NCBI GenBank assembly: GCA_017452035.1
Contig: JAFTNE010000226.1
Coordinates: forward strand, 1 to 11,325
Length of the DNA: 11,325 bases
Direction: 5' to 3'
Source of the DNA: Clostridia bacterium
GTDB lineage: Bacteria; Bacillota; Clostridia; Christensenellales; CAG-314
The translations under genes and the position numbers were made by a program. The notes under the pieces were generated by a model. That model saw only the letters and a list, made by a program, of their open reading frames with translations, did not search any database and was not told the origin of the DNA. This document shows positions 1 to 6,934 of this stretch, one piece after another; positions within the stretch are counted from its first letter, which is position 1, and each line of letters opens with the position of its first letter.

Positions 1-644
1 ATAGCGTACAAATCGTACTTTTTGCACATTTCCAAAAACCAATCCAAACGCACAAAAGCGTCATCACGCATAACCAAATGCTCGTCATCTGGGCCTTCCA
101 TAAAGTTACGGAAGTACACTGGCAAACGAATTGTATTCAAACCAAAGCTCTTGACGTTGGCAAAATCTTCCTCTTGAATATAATTGTCGTAGTACATTTC
201 CCACAAATCTTTTACCTGTTGCTCGGTAAGATTTGGGTTGTCGAGCATAAGTTGGACAACTTCGTCTTGGAAGGTTTCCTTGTAACTTTCCACAACGCCT
301 TGGTAGCTAACCTTGGCAAAAGAACCGTCCTTTTTTAGTTCAGCGCCAATGCCAACAGGCGAAAAGAATTGTTCTTGCAAAAACCAGTTGCCAAAGCCGA
401 TACCTTTCAGCGCAACACGCTTGCCAGTTTTGTCGTAGATACCACGTCCCACTGCGCGCAAAGGTTGTGGACCTGTTTGCTCGGAGAGTTTGACGTAGTC
501 GGGGATTTTTTCGCCAAAGTAGTTTTTGCGAAACGTAGCCACATGGATACACAATGCACCAATAATGATACCAATTACGCCAATTACAATGCCAACAATA
601 ATCAGCACACGCAAATAGCGTGGTAACGTTGAAATTTTACCCAT
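1..644 (-). CDS. Membrane-anchored GH5-family glycoside hydrolase, N-terminal part (3' end outside window)
   Basis: This reading frame stays open from the ATG at 644 to the left edge, giving 214 residues with no stop. Residues about 11-33 are a single hydrophobic segment (RVLIIVGIVIGVIGIIIG), so the protein is probably anchored in the membrane with its catalytic domain outside. After a linker, residues 66-90 (VGRGIYDKTGKRVALKGIGF, then GNWF) match the opening strand of GH5 (cellulase family A) and related exo-glucanase folds, where the usual form is 'LKGVNLGNWL'. Residues 168-178 (GLNTIRLPVYF) hold the conserved GH5 arginine (R173). The catalytic glutamates lie beyond the window, so substrate (beta-glucan, mannan or another) cannot be assigned. 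The start follows a GAGGTG ribosome binding site. A terminator and a separate promoter sit upstream, so it is not cotranscribed with pepF. Confidence 0.8.
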   Translation of the reverse strand, partial: MGKISTLPRYLRVLIIVGIVIGVIGIIIGALCIHVATFRKNYFGEKIPDYVKLSEQTGPQPLRAVGRGIYDKTGKRVALKGIGFGNWFLQEQFFSPVGIGAELKKDGSFAKVSYQGVVESYKETFQDEVVQLMLDNPNLTEQQVKDLWEMYYDNYIQEEDFANVKSFGLNTIRLPVYFRNFMEGPDDEHLVMRDDAFVRLDWFLEMCKKYDLYA

Positions 645-675
645 AATACACCTCGTTTTGTATTGTAACTAAATA

Positions 676-704
676 ATTATACCACAGCAATATGCAATTT
701 TCAA
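676..704 (-). promoter_or_regulatory. Sigma-A promoter with extended -10 for the GH5 gene
   Basis: On the minus strand, TTGAAA (699-704) and TATAAT (676-681) are separated by exactly 17 bases. The -10 is preceded by TGG, giving the extended form TGnTATAAT. Transcription would start near 669, leaving a leader of about 25 nt before the ATG at 644. The promoter lies just downstream of the pepF terminator, so the GH5 gene is transcribed independently. Confidence 0.8.
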
Positions 705-706
705 TA

Positions 707-747
707 GTAAAAAAGGGTAATTTGTCCAAACGGAACAAATTACCCTT
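707..747 (-). terminator. Rho-independent terminator of pepF
   Basis: A 13-bp perfect stem (735-747 with 713-725, AAGGGTAATTTGT and its complement) encloses a short loop. Read on the minus strand it is followed by a run of Ts (709-714). It begins 55 bases after the pepF stop codon. On the plus strand the hairpin is not followed by a T run, so it acts in the minus direction only. Confidence 0.88.
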
Positions 748-802
748 ATAGTTTGTTAGATATTGTGTTGAGATTTGAAAAACTAATGGAGCAAAGGAAA
801 CA

Positions 803-2587
803 TTATTTGCAAAGTTCTTCCAACTCAGCCAACGTATCAGCAAAGGATTTTGCAACAATTTGGAAAGGTTCTTCGCTTGTAAGGTCTACGCCAGCAACTT
901 TAAGTTCGCTAACTGGGTCCATACTGCCACCAAGACCAAGGAACTTTTTGTAGTTGGCAAGGGCTTGTTCGCCTTCGCTCAAAATCTTTTCGGCAATGCA
1001 AACGGCAGAGATAATACCTGTGGAGTACTTGTAAACGTAAAACGCACGGTAGAAGTGAGGAATACGCGCCCATTCGTAGGCAATTTCCTTGTCGTGTTCA
1101 ACATGCTCACCGTAGTACATTTTGTTGAGTTCCAAGTACTTTTGGCACATAACGTCAGCTGTTAGAGGTTGACCCTTTTCTACAATGTCGTGTGAGATTT
1201 GCTCAAACTCAGCAAACATTGCTTGACGGTACATTGTTGTACGGAGCATATCAAGGTAGTATTGAAGAAGGTATTTTTTAACCTTTTCGTCCGTTGTTGT
1301 TTTAAGAAGATACTTCAACAGCAACACTTCGTTACACGTAGATGCAACTTCGGCAACAAAAATTTTGTAACCTTCCTTTGCCAAAGGTTGGTTTTTGCTA
1401 CTGTAATAGGAGTGCATGGAGTGGCCCATTTCGTGTGCAATTGTAAAGATGTCGTGAGTGGTCTTTTGGTAGTTCAAAAGCATGTATGGGTGAACGCCCG
1501 ATACTCCCATAGAGTAAGCACCACTACGCTTTGTTGGTGTTTCGTGAACGTCAATCCAACGATTAGCAAATGCGTGACGAACAACTTCCAAGTAGTCCTC
1601 GCCAAGTGGTTCAAGGCCCTTCAAAACAAGTTCGCAAGCCTCTTCGTACTCGCAGGAGATATCTGCATCTTCAAAGATGGACGTGTACAAGTCGTACATG
1701 TGAAGTGTTTCTACACCCATCAAACGTTTGCGCAGACCAATGTAGTTGTGCAAAGGCTCAAAGCTTGTGTGCATGCACTTGATAAGGTTGTCGTAAACGG
1801 CTTTGTCTACTTGCTCGTTGAAAAGTGCCATCTCCATTGTGGAATTGAACTTGCGAGATTTTGCACGGAACCAATCGGCTTTTACACTACCTTCGTACAA
1901 GCCGGAAAGTGTGTTGATTTTGTCAATGTAACCTTTGTAGTAAGTTTGGAAAGCTTGACGGCGAACTTCTTGGTCCTTGTGTTGCAAACACATACTGTAT
2001 GTACCGTGACCAAGTTGAACTTCCTTGCCATCTACCATGATGCTATCAAACTTGATGTCGCCACTGTCCAAACGATTGAATACTTCTTGAAATTGTCCAC
2101 TGAACGCGCCAACGTTTGCCATCAACTTTTCTTCCTCGGCAGACAAAATGTGCGCTTTGCCATCCAAAATGCTTTGAAGTTGCACGTCGTAGTCGGAAAA
2201 ATCTGGGTCAGCAATGCAATCTTTGAGGTATTCGTCCGGTTGAGAGGAAAGCTCGGGGGATACAAATGCTGTTGCAGCAGAGTAGGTTGTAAGCAAGCTG
2301 TACACACGCATGAAACGCGCTTGACTTTCGCCGTCTTGAGCGTCCTCGTTGTAGCTCATAAATGCGTAGCAATACAGTTGGCTGAGGTGCAAATCGTACT
2401 CGTCACTTTTCTTCATAAATTCAAGCAAGGTTGCTTTATTGCCAAGTTTGCCTTGGTAAGCAGCCAAATCTTGGTACTTGGTGGACATTTCCACAAAGCG
2501 ATTTTCCCAATCGGCAGGGGTTGCAAAAATGTGGGAGAGATCCCATTTATATTTTTCGGGGATTTCCTTTCTGTTTGTGTAGGACAT
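803..2587 (-). CDS. pepF: Oligoendopeptidase F (M3 family zinc metallopeptidase)
   Basis: A 594-residue cytosolic peptidase, the usual length for PepF, which cleaves short peptides of roughly 7-17 residues and takes part in peptide recycling. The zinc site is clear: HEMGH at residues 385-389 gives two histidine ligands and the catalytic glutamate (E386). E413 in the downstream FVAEVAS segment, 28 residues after H385, is the expected third ligand. The N-terminal stretch (YKWDLSHIFATPADW) and the C-terminal HFYRAFYVYKYSTG segment, rich in the substrate-contacting Tyr and His of M3 enzymes, are also typical. No signal peptide or membrane segment is seen. The ATG at 2587 has an AAGGAG box (2596-2601) 8 bases upstream. 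The gene is monocistronic, with tandem promoters and its own terminator. The related PepB/PZ-peptidase group of the same family is the only realistic alternative. Confidence 0.96.
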   Translation of the reverse strand: MSYTNRKEIPEKYKWDLSHIFATPADWENRFVEMSTKYQDLAAYQGKLGNKATLLEFMKKSDEYDLHLSQLYCYAFMSYNEDAQDGESQARFMRVYSLLTTYSAATAFVSPELSSQPDEYLKDCIADPDFSDYDVQLQSILDGKAHILSAEEEKLMANVGAFSGQFQEVFNRLDSGDIKFDSIMVDGKEVQLGHGTYSMCLQHKDQEVRRQAFQTYYKGYIDKINTLSGLYEGSVKADWFRAKSRKFNSTMEMALFNEQVDKAVYDNLIKCMHTSFEPLHNYIGLRKRLMGVETLHMYDLYTSIFEDADISCEYEEACELVLKGLEPLGEDYLEVVRHAFANRWIDVHETPTKRSGAYSMGVSGVHPYMLLNYQKTTHDIFTIAHEMGHSMHSYYSSKNQPLAKEGYKIFVAEVASTCNEVLLLKYLLKTTTDEKVKKYLLQYYLDMLRTTMYRQAMFAEFEQISHDIVEKGQPLTADVMCQKYLELNKMYYGEHVEHDKEIAYEWARIPHFYRAFYVYKYSTGIISAVCIAEKILSEGEQALANYKKFLGLGGSMDPVSELKVAGVDLTSEEPFQIVAKSFADTLAELEELCK

Positions 2588-2630
2588 GGCGTATTCTCCT
2601 TGAAAATTTTAGCAAATTTTGTACTGATAT

Positions 2631-2658
2631 ATTATATATAATTTTAATCAGTTGACAA
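2631..2658 (-). promoter_or_regulatory. Proximal sigma-A promoter of pepF
   Basis: Minus-strand TTGTCA (2653-2658) and TATAAT (2631-2636) with a 16-base spacer. It begins 7 bases downstream of the distal -10, so polymerase bound at one would block the other. The leader from this promoter would be about 35-40 nt. Confidence 0.65.
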
Positions 2659-2665
2659 TATCATT

Positions 2666-2694
2666 ATTATATAGCAACCATTACAAACAGTCAA
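2666..2694 (-). promoter_or_regulatory. Distal sigma-A promoter of pepF
   Basis: Minus-strand TTGACT (2689-2694) and TATAAT (2666-2671) with a 17-base spacer. It is the upstream member of two tandem pepF promoters. Confidence 0.75.
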
Positions 2695-2785
2695 GTGACT
2701 ACAAGATTTTTAGCCACTGCCAAAAAATAATAGCTTTATAACATAGTTGAGATATTACCCCAACAAACTTTTTGCAAAATTTTGT

Positions 2786-2844
2786 AAAAAAAATAAAAAA
2801 AATTAAAAAAGGGTATTGATTTCTAATAAAAATTCTTGTATAAT
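2786..2844 (+). promoter_or_regulatory. Strong sigma-A promoter with UP-like A tracts for the hydrolase gene
   Basis: TTGATT (2816-2821) and TATAAT (2839-2844) are spaced by 17 bases. Immediately upstream, 2786-2810 is nearly pure A broken by single Ts (AAAAATAAAAAAAATT pattern), the composition of a UP element that contacts the polymerase alpha subunit. Transcription should start near 2851, giving a leader of about 215 nt before the ATG at 3067. A leader this long is unusual and suggests RNA-level control. Confidence 0.78.
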
Positions 2845-2891
2845 GATTTCAAGTTGAATAAAAGCTGAAATAAACAGTTCTTTCAAAGGTT

Positions 2892-2964
2892 AGCAAGCAT
2901 CGATTATATATGTAAAAGGTCCTATCAACTACATACATTTATTACATGCTTGCTTTTTATTTTA
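2892..2964 (+). promoter_or_regulatory. Terminator-like hairpin in the hydrolase leader (possible attenuator or small RNA end)
   Basis: AGCAAGCAT (2892-2900) pairs perfectly with ATGCTTGCT (2946-2954) and is followed by TTTTATTTT. Within the 45-base loop, TATGTA (2909-2914) can pair with TACATA (2930-2935), making a two-storey hairpin. It lies about 40 nt after the expected transcription start, inside the leader. It could end a short RNA of about 110 nt, or it could be a conditional attenuator. No match to the purine, preQ1, fluoride, SAM or T-box patterns was recognised. The loop is long for a simple terminator. Confidence 0.45.
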
Positions 2965-3008
2965 CCTATAAACGAGTAATTTTATTAACAATATGTTTTG
3001 ATACTTTT

Positions 3009-3027
3009 TGTTCACGCAGAGTGAACA
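3009..3027 (+). repeat. Perfect 7-bp inverted repeat (candidate operator or leader hairpin)
   Basis: TGTTCAC and GTGAACA flank the 5-base loop GCAGA. The repeat ends 24 bases before the AAGGAGG ribosome binding site of the hydrolase gene. It is not followed directly by a T run, so it is not a terminator. It fits a dimeric-repressor site or a small RNA hairpin near the ribosome binding site. The regulator is unknown. Confidence 0.45.
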
Positions 3028-3066
3028 GGTATATATTAAAAAATTTTTTTAAGGAGGAATTTGATA

Positions 3067-5313
3067 ATGTCAGATCAAGTTCAAGGTCAAGGCGCACATA
3101 GAAAACGTGTTCTGATCACATTGGCAATTTGTGTTGCCGTTGTTTTGGTTGCAACTATCATGGGTTCCCTCATCCAAACAGATGGATGGCGTTACACCGT
3201 TGAAGATTTGCGCAATGTAACAAACGACGGCGAAATCTCTTTGGTAGCAACCGATGATGGTGAAACCGAAGCAAAAACTTACCCTGTAAAAGGTCAAGTT
3301 GTAGTTGGTACTTTGTTCAGACCAAAAAATGCTAAACCAGGTTCTCGTCCAGGCGTAGTTTTCTCTCATGGTTTGTTCAACAACCGTGAAATGCAAATCC
3401 AAAACGCTATCGAAGCAGTTCGTCGTGGTTACGTTGTTATCATTATTGACCAACCAGGTCACGGTCACAACGAAACAGCTACAAACAGCTTTTCAGGTTG
3501 GAATGGTAGCAACCACTTGAGCGCAGCTAAATATCTCTACAACCTTCCAGAAGTTGACAAAGAAAGAATCGCTGTTTCTGGTCACTCAATGGGTGGTGGC
3601 TCCACAACTACTGTTCACTCTTTGGACGGTCGTTTCGAAGGTACACAAACAGCTGCTAACTTCAATGCTGGTAAAAACATGGGTATCGTTTCTGGATTCC
3701 TTATCCAAGCTAACATTCCACCAGCAAATAAGACAGATCCTTCCAAGGCAGTTGCTCCAAACGTAAAAGGTATGGCTGTATTTAAGGCACTTGCAGACGA
3801 ATTCTTCTTCCCAAGCACACTTAAACAACCAGAATACGTTCGTCAAGACAACTTCTTAGTTACAGAAGAAAACTATGCTGACTACTATGTTAAGAAGGGT
3901 GACTCTTACGTAAAAGCTGAAAAATACGTTAAGGGTAAAGCATACTACGCTCTTACAACAGAAGCTAACACATACTGGTACCTCGAATCCCAACAAGCTT
4001 ACACATTCACACGTGGCGCTGAACCAACTCAATCTGATGATTGGGCAACAGTAAATGGTGGTATCTATGCTAACGGCAAACTTATCGCTCAACCAAACGG
4101 ACGTAAACTTGTTTCCGTAGCTAACAAGGGCGAAGCTCTCTACAATGCAACAACATCTCTCCGTGCTGTTTACTCCGCTCCAGAAACTCACCCAATGAAC
4201 CACTGCTCCACAATCACAGCAGCTAACATCACAGACTTCTTCTACAATACATTTGGTAAAGTTGATGGTTACAGATATATTGCTCCTACAAACCAAACAT
4301 GGTGGCTCAAAGAAGTATTCTCCGGCATCGGAATCCTTGGTTTGTTTGCAATGCTTCTTCCTATCCTTGATTTGTTGCTTGAAACAAAGTTGTTCGCATC
4401 CTTGAAGGGCGAACCAGCAGAAGCTCCAATTCTCCTCACACGTCCTCGCAAGCACGTAAGTTACTGGCTTGGTGGTCTCCTTACAACAATCTTTGGTGCT
4501 GTTTCCTTCAATAACCTCGTTGACGGTGGCAACTGGTACGGCAAGCTTGGTCTTGACAAACTCCTTGATAACGGCGCAGAAGGTTTCATCTATTATAACA
4601 TGGGTAAGATGGCTGCTTGGGGTATCATGTGCGCAATCTTCGCTTTGATCGTAACTGGATTGATCTGGCTTGTAAACCACATCATCAACGTTGTTAAATA
4701 CGGCGATGACTTTGCAGCTCACGATGAACATCCATTTGCTGGTTTCAAAATCCGCAGTGTTGGCAACATCCTCAAGACTCTTGGTCTTGCTGTTATCCTT
4801 GTTGCAATCTTCTACGGTACAGTTGACTTCATCTGGAAGACAACATGCGTTCAACACCAAGTTTGGGTATTCGGTCCAAGAACATTCAACCCCACTAAAC
4901 TTGCAAGCATGGTTAAGTACATCCCATTCTTCTTCGTTTACTACCTTGTAATGGCAGCTCTTGCTCAAGGTTACAGAGTAAAAGACCTTCCAGAATGGGC
5001 TACAACAGCAATCAACGTAGTATTCAACGTTGCTGGTTTCATGATTCTCATTTGGTACAGCAACAGCTACTTCATCAACAATGGTATCATGCCTCACAAC
5101 ATTACAGGTAACGGTTTTGGTAACCCAATGCACTTCATCCACGGTTTCCCAATGGTTCCATCCATCGCTATCGCTACAGTAATGGCACGTCGTATTTACC
5201 TCAAGACAGGCAATGCATGGCTTGCAGCTCTTGTAAACGCAACATTGATGACAATCATCGGTTGTGCAAACACATCTCTCCAAGGTGCAGTTGCTTGGGT
5301 TTACGGTGCTTAA
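3067..5313 (+). CDS. Alpha/beta hydrolase fused to a C-terminal multi-pass membrane domain
   Basis: A 748-residue protein. The ATG at 3067 is preferred over an in-frame TTG at 3061 because AAGGAGG (3051-3057) lies 9 bases before the ATG but only 3 before the TTG. Residues 14-36 form a first membrane segment. Residues about 73-398 are an alpha/beta hydrolase: FSHGLFNN (oxyanion loop, 99-106), DQPGHG (128-133) and the nucleophile elbow GHSMGG with Ser174. Asp244 (LADEFF) and His375 or His379 (THPMNHC) are candidate acid and base. A Tyr/Lys-rich insert at roughly 262-345, containing YVKKGDSYVKAEKYVKG, splits the acid from the histidine. Residues 416-735 hold about seven or eight hydrophobic helices. 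The catalytic domain should face outside, an inference from the single preceding helix. Substrate is unknown; an esterase, lipase or peptidase of surface molecules is possible. The gene is monocistronic with a strong promoter and terminator. Confidence 0.85.
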   Translation: MSDQVQGQGAHRKRVLITLAICVAVVLVATIMGSLIQTDGWRYTVEDLRNVTNDGEISLVATDDGETEAKTYPVKGQVVVGTLFRPKNAKPGSRPGVVFSHGLFNNREMQIQNAIEAVRRGYVVIIIDQPGHGHNETATNSFSGWNGSNHLSAAKYLYNLPEVDKERIAVSGHSMGGGSTTTVHSLDGRFEGTQTAANFNAGKNMGIVSGFLIQANIPPANKTDPSKAVAPNVKGMAVFKALADEFFFPSTLKQPEYVRQDNFLVTEENYADYYVKKGDSYVKAEKYVKGKAYYALTTEANTYWYLESQQAYTFTRGAEPTQSDDWATVNGGIYANGKLIAQPNGRKLVSVANKGEALYNATTSLRAVYSAPETHPMNHCSTITAANITDFFYNTFGKVDGYRYIAPTNQTWWLKEVFSGIGILGLFAMLLPILDLLLETKLFASLKGEPAEAPILLTRPRKHVSYWLGGLLTTIFGAVSFNNLVDGGNWYGKLGLDKLLDNGAEGFIYYNMGKMAAWGIMCAIFALIVTGLIWLVNHIINVVKYGDDFAAHDEHPFAGFKIRSVGNILKTLGLAVILVAIFYGTVDFIWKTTCVQHQVWVFGPRTFNPTKLASMVKYIPFFFVYYLVMAALAQGYRVKDLPEWATTAINVVFNVAGFMILIWYSNSYFINNGIMPHNITGNGFGNPMHFIHGFPMVPSIAIATVMARRIYLKTGNAWLAALVNATLMTIIGCANTSLQGAVAWVYGA

Positions 5314-5366
5314 TTAGATTAGGTTTTATACCAAAATCTCAAAGTAAAAATTACATAAAATTTTTG

Positions 5367-5396
5367 ATGGGACGGAATTTTCCGTCCCATTTTTTT
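5367..5396 (+). terminator. Rho-independent terminator of the hydrolase gene
   Basis: A 10-bp stem ATGGGACGGA (5367-5376) with TCCGTCCCAT (5381-5390), a 4-base loop and seven Ts (5390-5396). It starts 54 bases after the hydrolase stop. On the minus strand the hairpin is followed by only a broken T run, so it may also slow transcription arriving from ypeB, but weakly. Confidence 0.93.
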
Positions 5397-5407
5397 GTGC
5401 GATTTAT

Positions 5408-5580
5408 TTGTAGGGAAGAGTATCCTCCCGTTAGAAATGGCAAATAGTTGTATACGGGAGGCTGGTGGCCTCCCCTACAAACACGGACACTCGTTGGAGC
5501 TACGGGAGGCTGATAGCCTCCCCTACGATATTAATACACATTTTGTATATCAACAATGTAGGGATGACCTGTGGTCGTTA
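5408..5580. repeat. Cluster of four short palindromic intergenic repeat copies
   Basis: Four related units of about 24-26 bases lie between the hydrolase terminator and ypeB: 5409-5432 (+), 5454-5479 (-), 5502-5527 (-) and 5557-5580 (+). The core reads TGTAGGG on one side and CCTCCCGT on the other, with an internal palindrome GGGAGGC/GCCTCCC that is intact in the two middle copies. The outer copies are degenerate; the last has ATGACC/GGTCGT in the arms. Copies 1 and 2 together form a larger inverted repeat with ends TTGTAGGG (5408-5415) and CCCTACAA (5473-5480), like a miniature element. No coding frame is present. These look like REP- or MITE-like dispersed repeats, and the multiplicity is directly visible here. 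Confidence 0.8.
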
Positions 5581-5588
5581 GTTATTTG

Positions 5589-6926
5589 CTACATCACTGT
5601 GTGGCCTTCGGTGTTGGCTATCACTTTGAAAATTTGTACTTCTTCTCCGGTATGGCTATCCACGTACACGTAGTATTGGTTTGTGCCATCGGTACACTCA
5701 AACTCATATGCAAAGTGCTCCTTACCTTTGATTTCCACCAAGCTTTTTGCAACGTTGGTAACACGCAGGTCTTTGTCCAGTTGCTTTTGGCACTCATCTT
5801 GTGTCTTTTTGCCAAAGTTTACGTTACGTTGTTGGTGGTTGATTAGGTAGCTTTTTGCCTCCAACCCAACCACGTTGCCGTTACTTGTATCCACTGCCAC
5901 TTTGATTAGCTCGGGGTAGACAATGACATCGTCAATTACTGTTGCGCAGTTGACGTAGGTAACGTAGTCCTGCACGTTACTTACCCAAATGCCCTTGACG
6001 TTGTAACCGAGTTTTTTGCAAAACTCCTCTGCCTTTTGGATGCACGCTTTGCCATCCAACTGTTTTGTACCAGCAAAGGTTTGGGTGCTGTCGTACTCAA
6101 CAACTTGGCCACCACTTGTCAATGTGACTTCGCCGTTTTTCGTTTGGTAAACGTACAGTGGACATTTTTGCGCTATCTCGCGCACAAACTTGTTTTCGCC
6201 AAAGTACTTTTTGACAATTTCACTACCCTTTTGGTGGCTTATTTTTTTGCCACAGGTAAGCTCTTTTTTGGCAACGGAGTCGGAAAAAGGGCCATCGTAA
6301 ATAAGTTTTTCGTAAGTAAAAGCATCATCCTCGGCTGAGCCAAGCATATCCGTAAGATTTCCAACACCATCCATACCCGTGCCGTTTGTGATGAACATCG
6401 CGCCATCACTTTCGGCATATTTTTGCAGTACGTTGTACATGTTTTTTGCGACACGTTGCAAGTTTTTGAGCGCTGTTCGCTCGGAAAGTTCCATTTGGTT
6501 GCCACTTGCAAGACGGCCCACAAGGTAGGTGGCGTAGTCTTGCGTTTGGTTGGCAAACTTTTCACACTTGGCAAGCACGTCTCCCTTTTCGATAGGCAAA
6601 TTGGCAAGCTGGTTGCTTACTTCGCTTGCGCAAATGGCAACGTCTGCCAACAGTTCAGCCTGGTGCTTTGGGTTGTGAGAAACTGCCACCTTGCCAAGAT
6701 TTGCATCAGCATTTTTCAATGCATCACATGTGAGATACAAGCTTTGCTTTTGGGCGTTTTCCACTGCAATTTTGTAGACGTTTTCGTCATCCACAACGGA
6801 CATTTTGATGCTTTTGATGCGAGCCTCGGTAGTGACGGCATACCAAACGCCCCACGACAAAGCAAGTAGTGACAAAATTGCAAAAAATGCTATCCAAAAA
6901 GATTTTACATTGCTACTTTTTACCAT
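5589..6926 (-). CDS. ypeB: Spore germination protein YpeB
   Basis: A 445-residue protein close to the usual YpeB length. Residues 9-32 form one membrane segment, so the rest lies outside the cytoplasm, between the inner spore membrane and the cortex. The family signature LIYDGPFSD is at residues 208-216. The C-terminal half has PepSY-type repeats; the last (about 375-440, with YYVYVDSHTGEEV) is clearest. YpeB is needed for SleB to accumulate and stay stable in the dormant spore and is cleaved during germination. Its ATG lies 8 bases after the sleB stop, and its ribosome binding site GAGGTG overlaps the sleB TGA, so the two are translationally coupled. The protein has ten cysteines spread through the external part. 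Confidence 0.95.
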   Translation of the reverse strand: MVKSSNVKSFWIAFFAILSLLALSWGVWYAVTTEARIKSIKMSVVDDENVYKIAVENAQKQSLYLTCDALKNADANLGKVAVSHNPKHQAELLADVAICASEVSNQLANLPIEKGDVLAKCEKFANQTQDYATYLVGRLASGNQMELSERTALKNLQRVAKNMYNVLQKYAESDGAMFITNGTGMDGVGNLTDMLGSAEDDAFTYEKLIYDGPFSDSVAKKELTCGKKISHQKGSEIVKKYFGENKFVREIAQKCPLYVYQTKNGEVTLTSGGQVVEYDSTQTFAGTKQLDGKACIQKAEEFCKKLGYNVKGIWVSNVQDYVTYVNCATVIDDVIVYPELIKVAVDTSNGNVVGLEAKSYLINHQQRNVNFGKKTQDECQKQLDKDLRVTNVAKSLVEIKGKEHFAYEFECTDGTNQYYVYVDSHTGEEVQIFKVIANTEGHTVM

Positions 6927-6934
6927 GTTTCACC

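Noticed and set aside
1199..2641. A 480-codon open frame on the plus strand, antisense to pepF
   Set aside because: It lies over a gene with a complete family match. The translation has no recognisable domain and is Cys/Phe/Val-heavy, as expected from the reverse complement of this gene's codons.
3061..3066. TTG at 3061 as start of the hydrolase protein
   Set aside because: It is only 3 bases after AAGGAGG, too close for initiation; the ATG at 3067 is correctly spaced at 9 bases.
3856..5283. A 475-codon open frame on the minus strand, antisense to the hydrolase gene
   Set aside because: Same explanation: codon bias of the real gene leaves few stops on the opposite strand. The translation is extremely Cys-rich and domainless, and no ribosome binding site or promoter precedes it.
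5409..5580. The repeat cluster as a CRISPR array
   Set aside because: Units are in mixed orientation, diverged, irregularly spaced (21-29 bases) and are internal palindromes; no cas gene is nearby.
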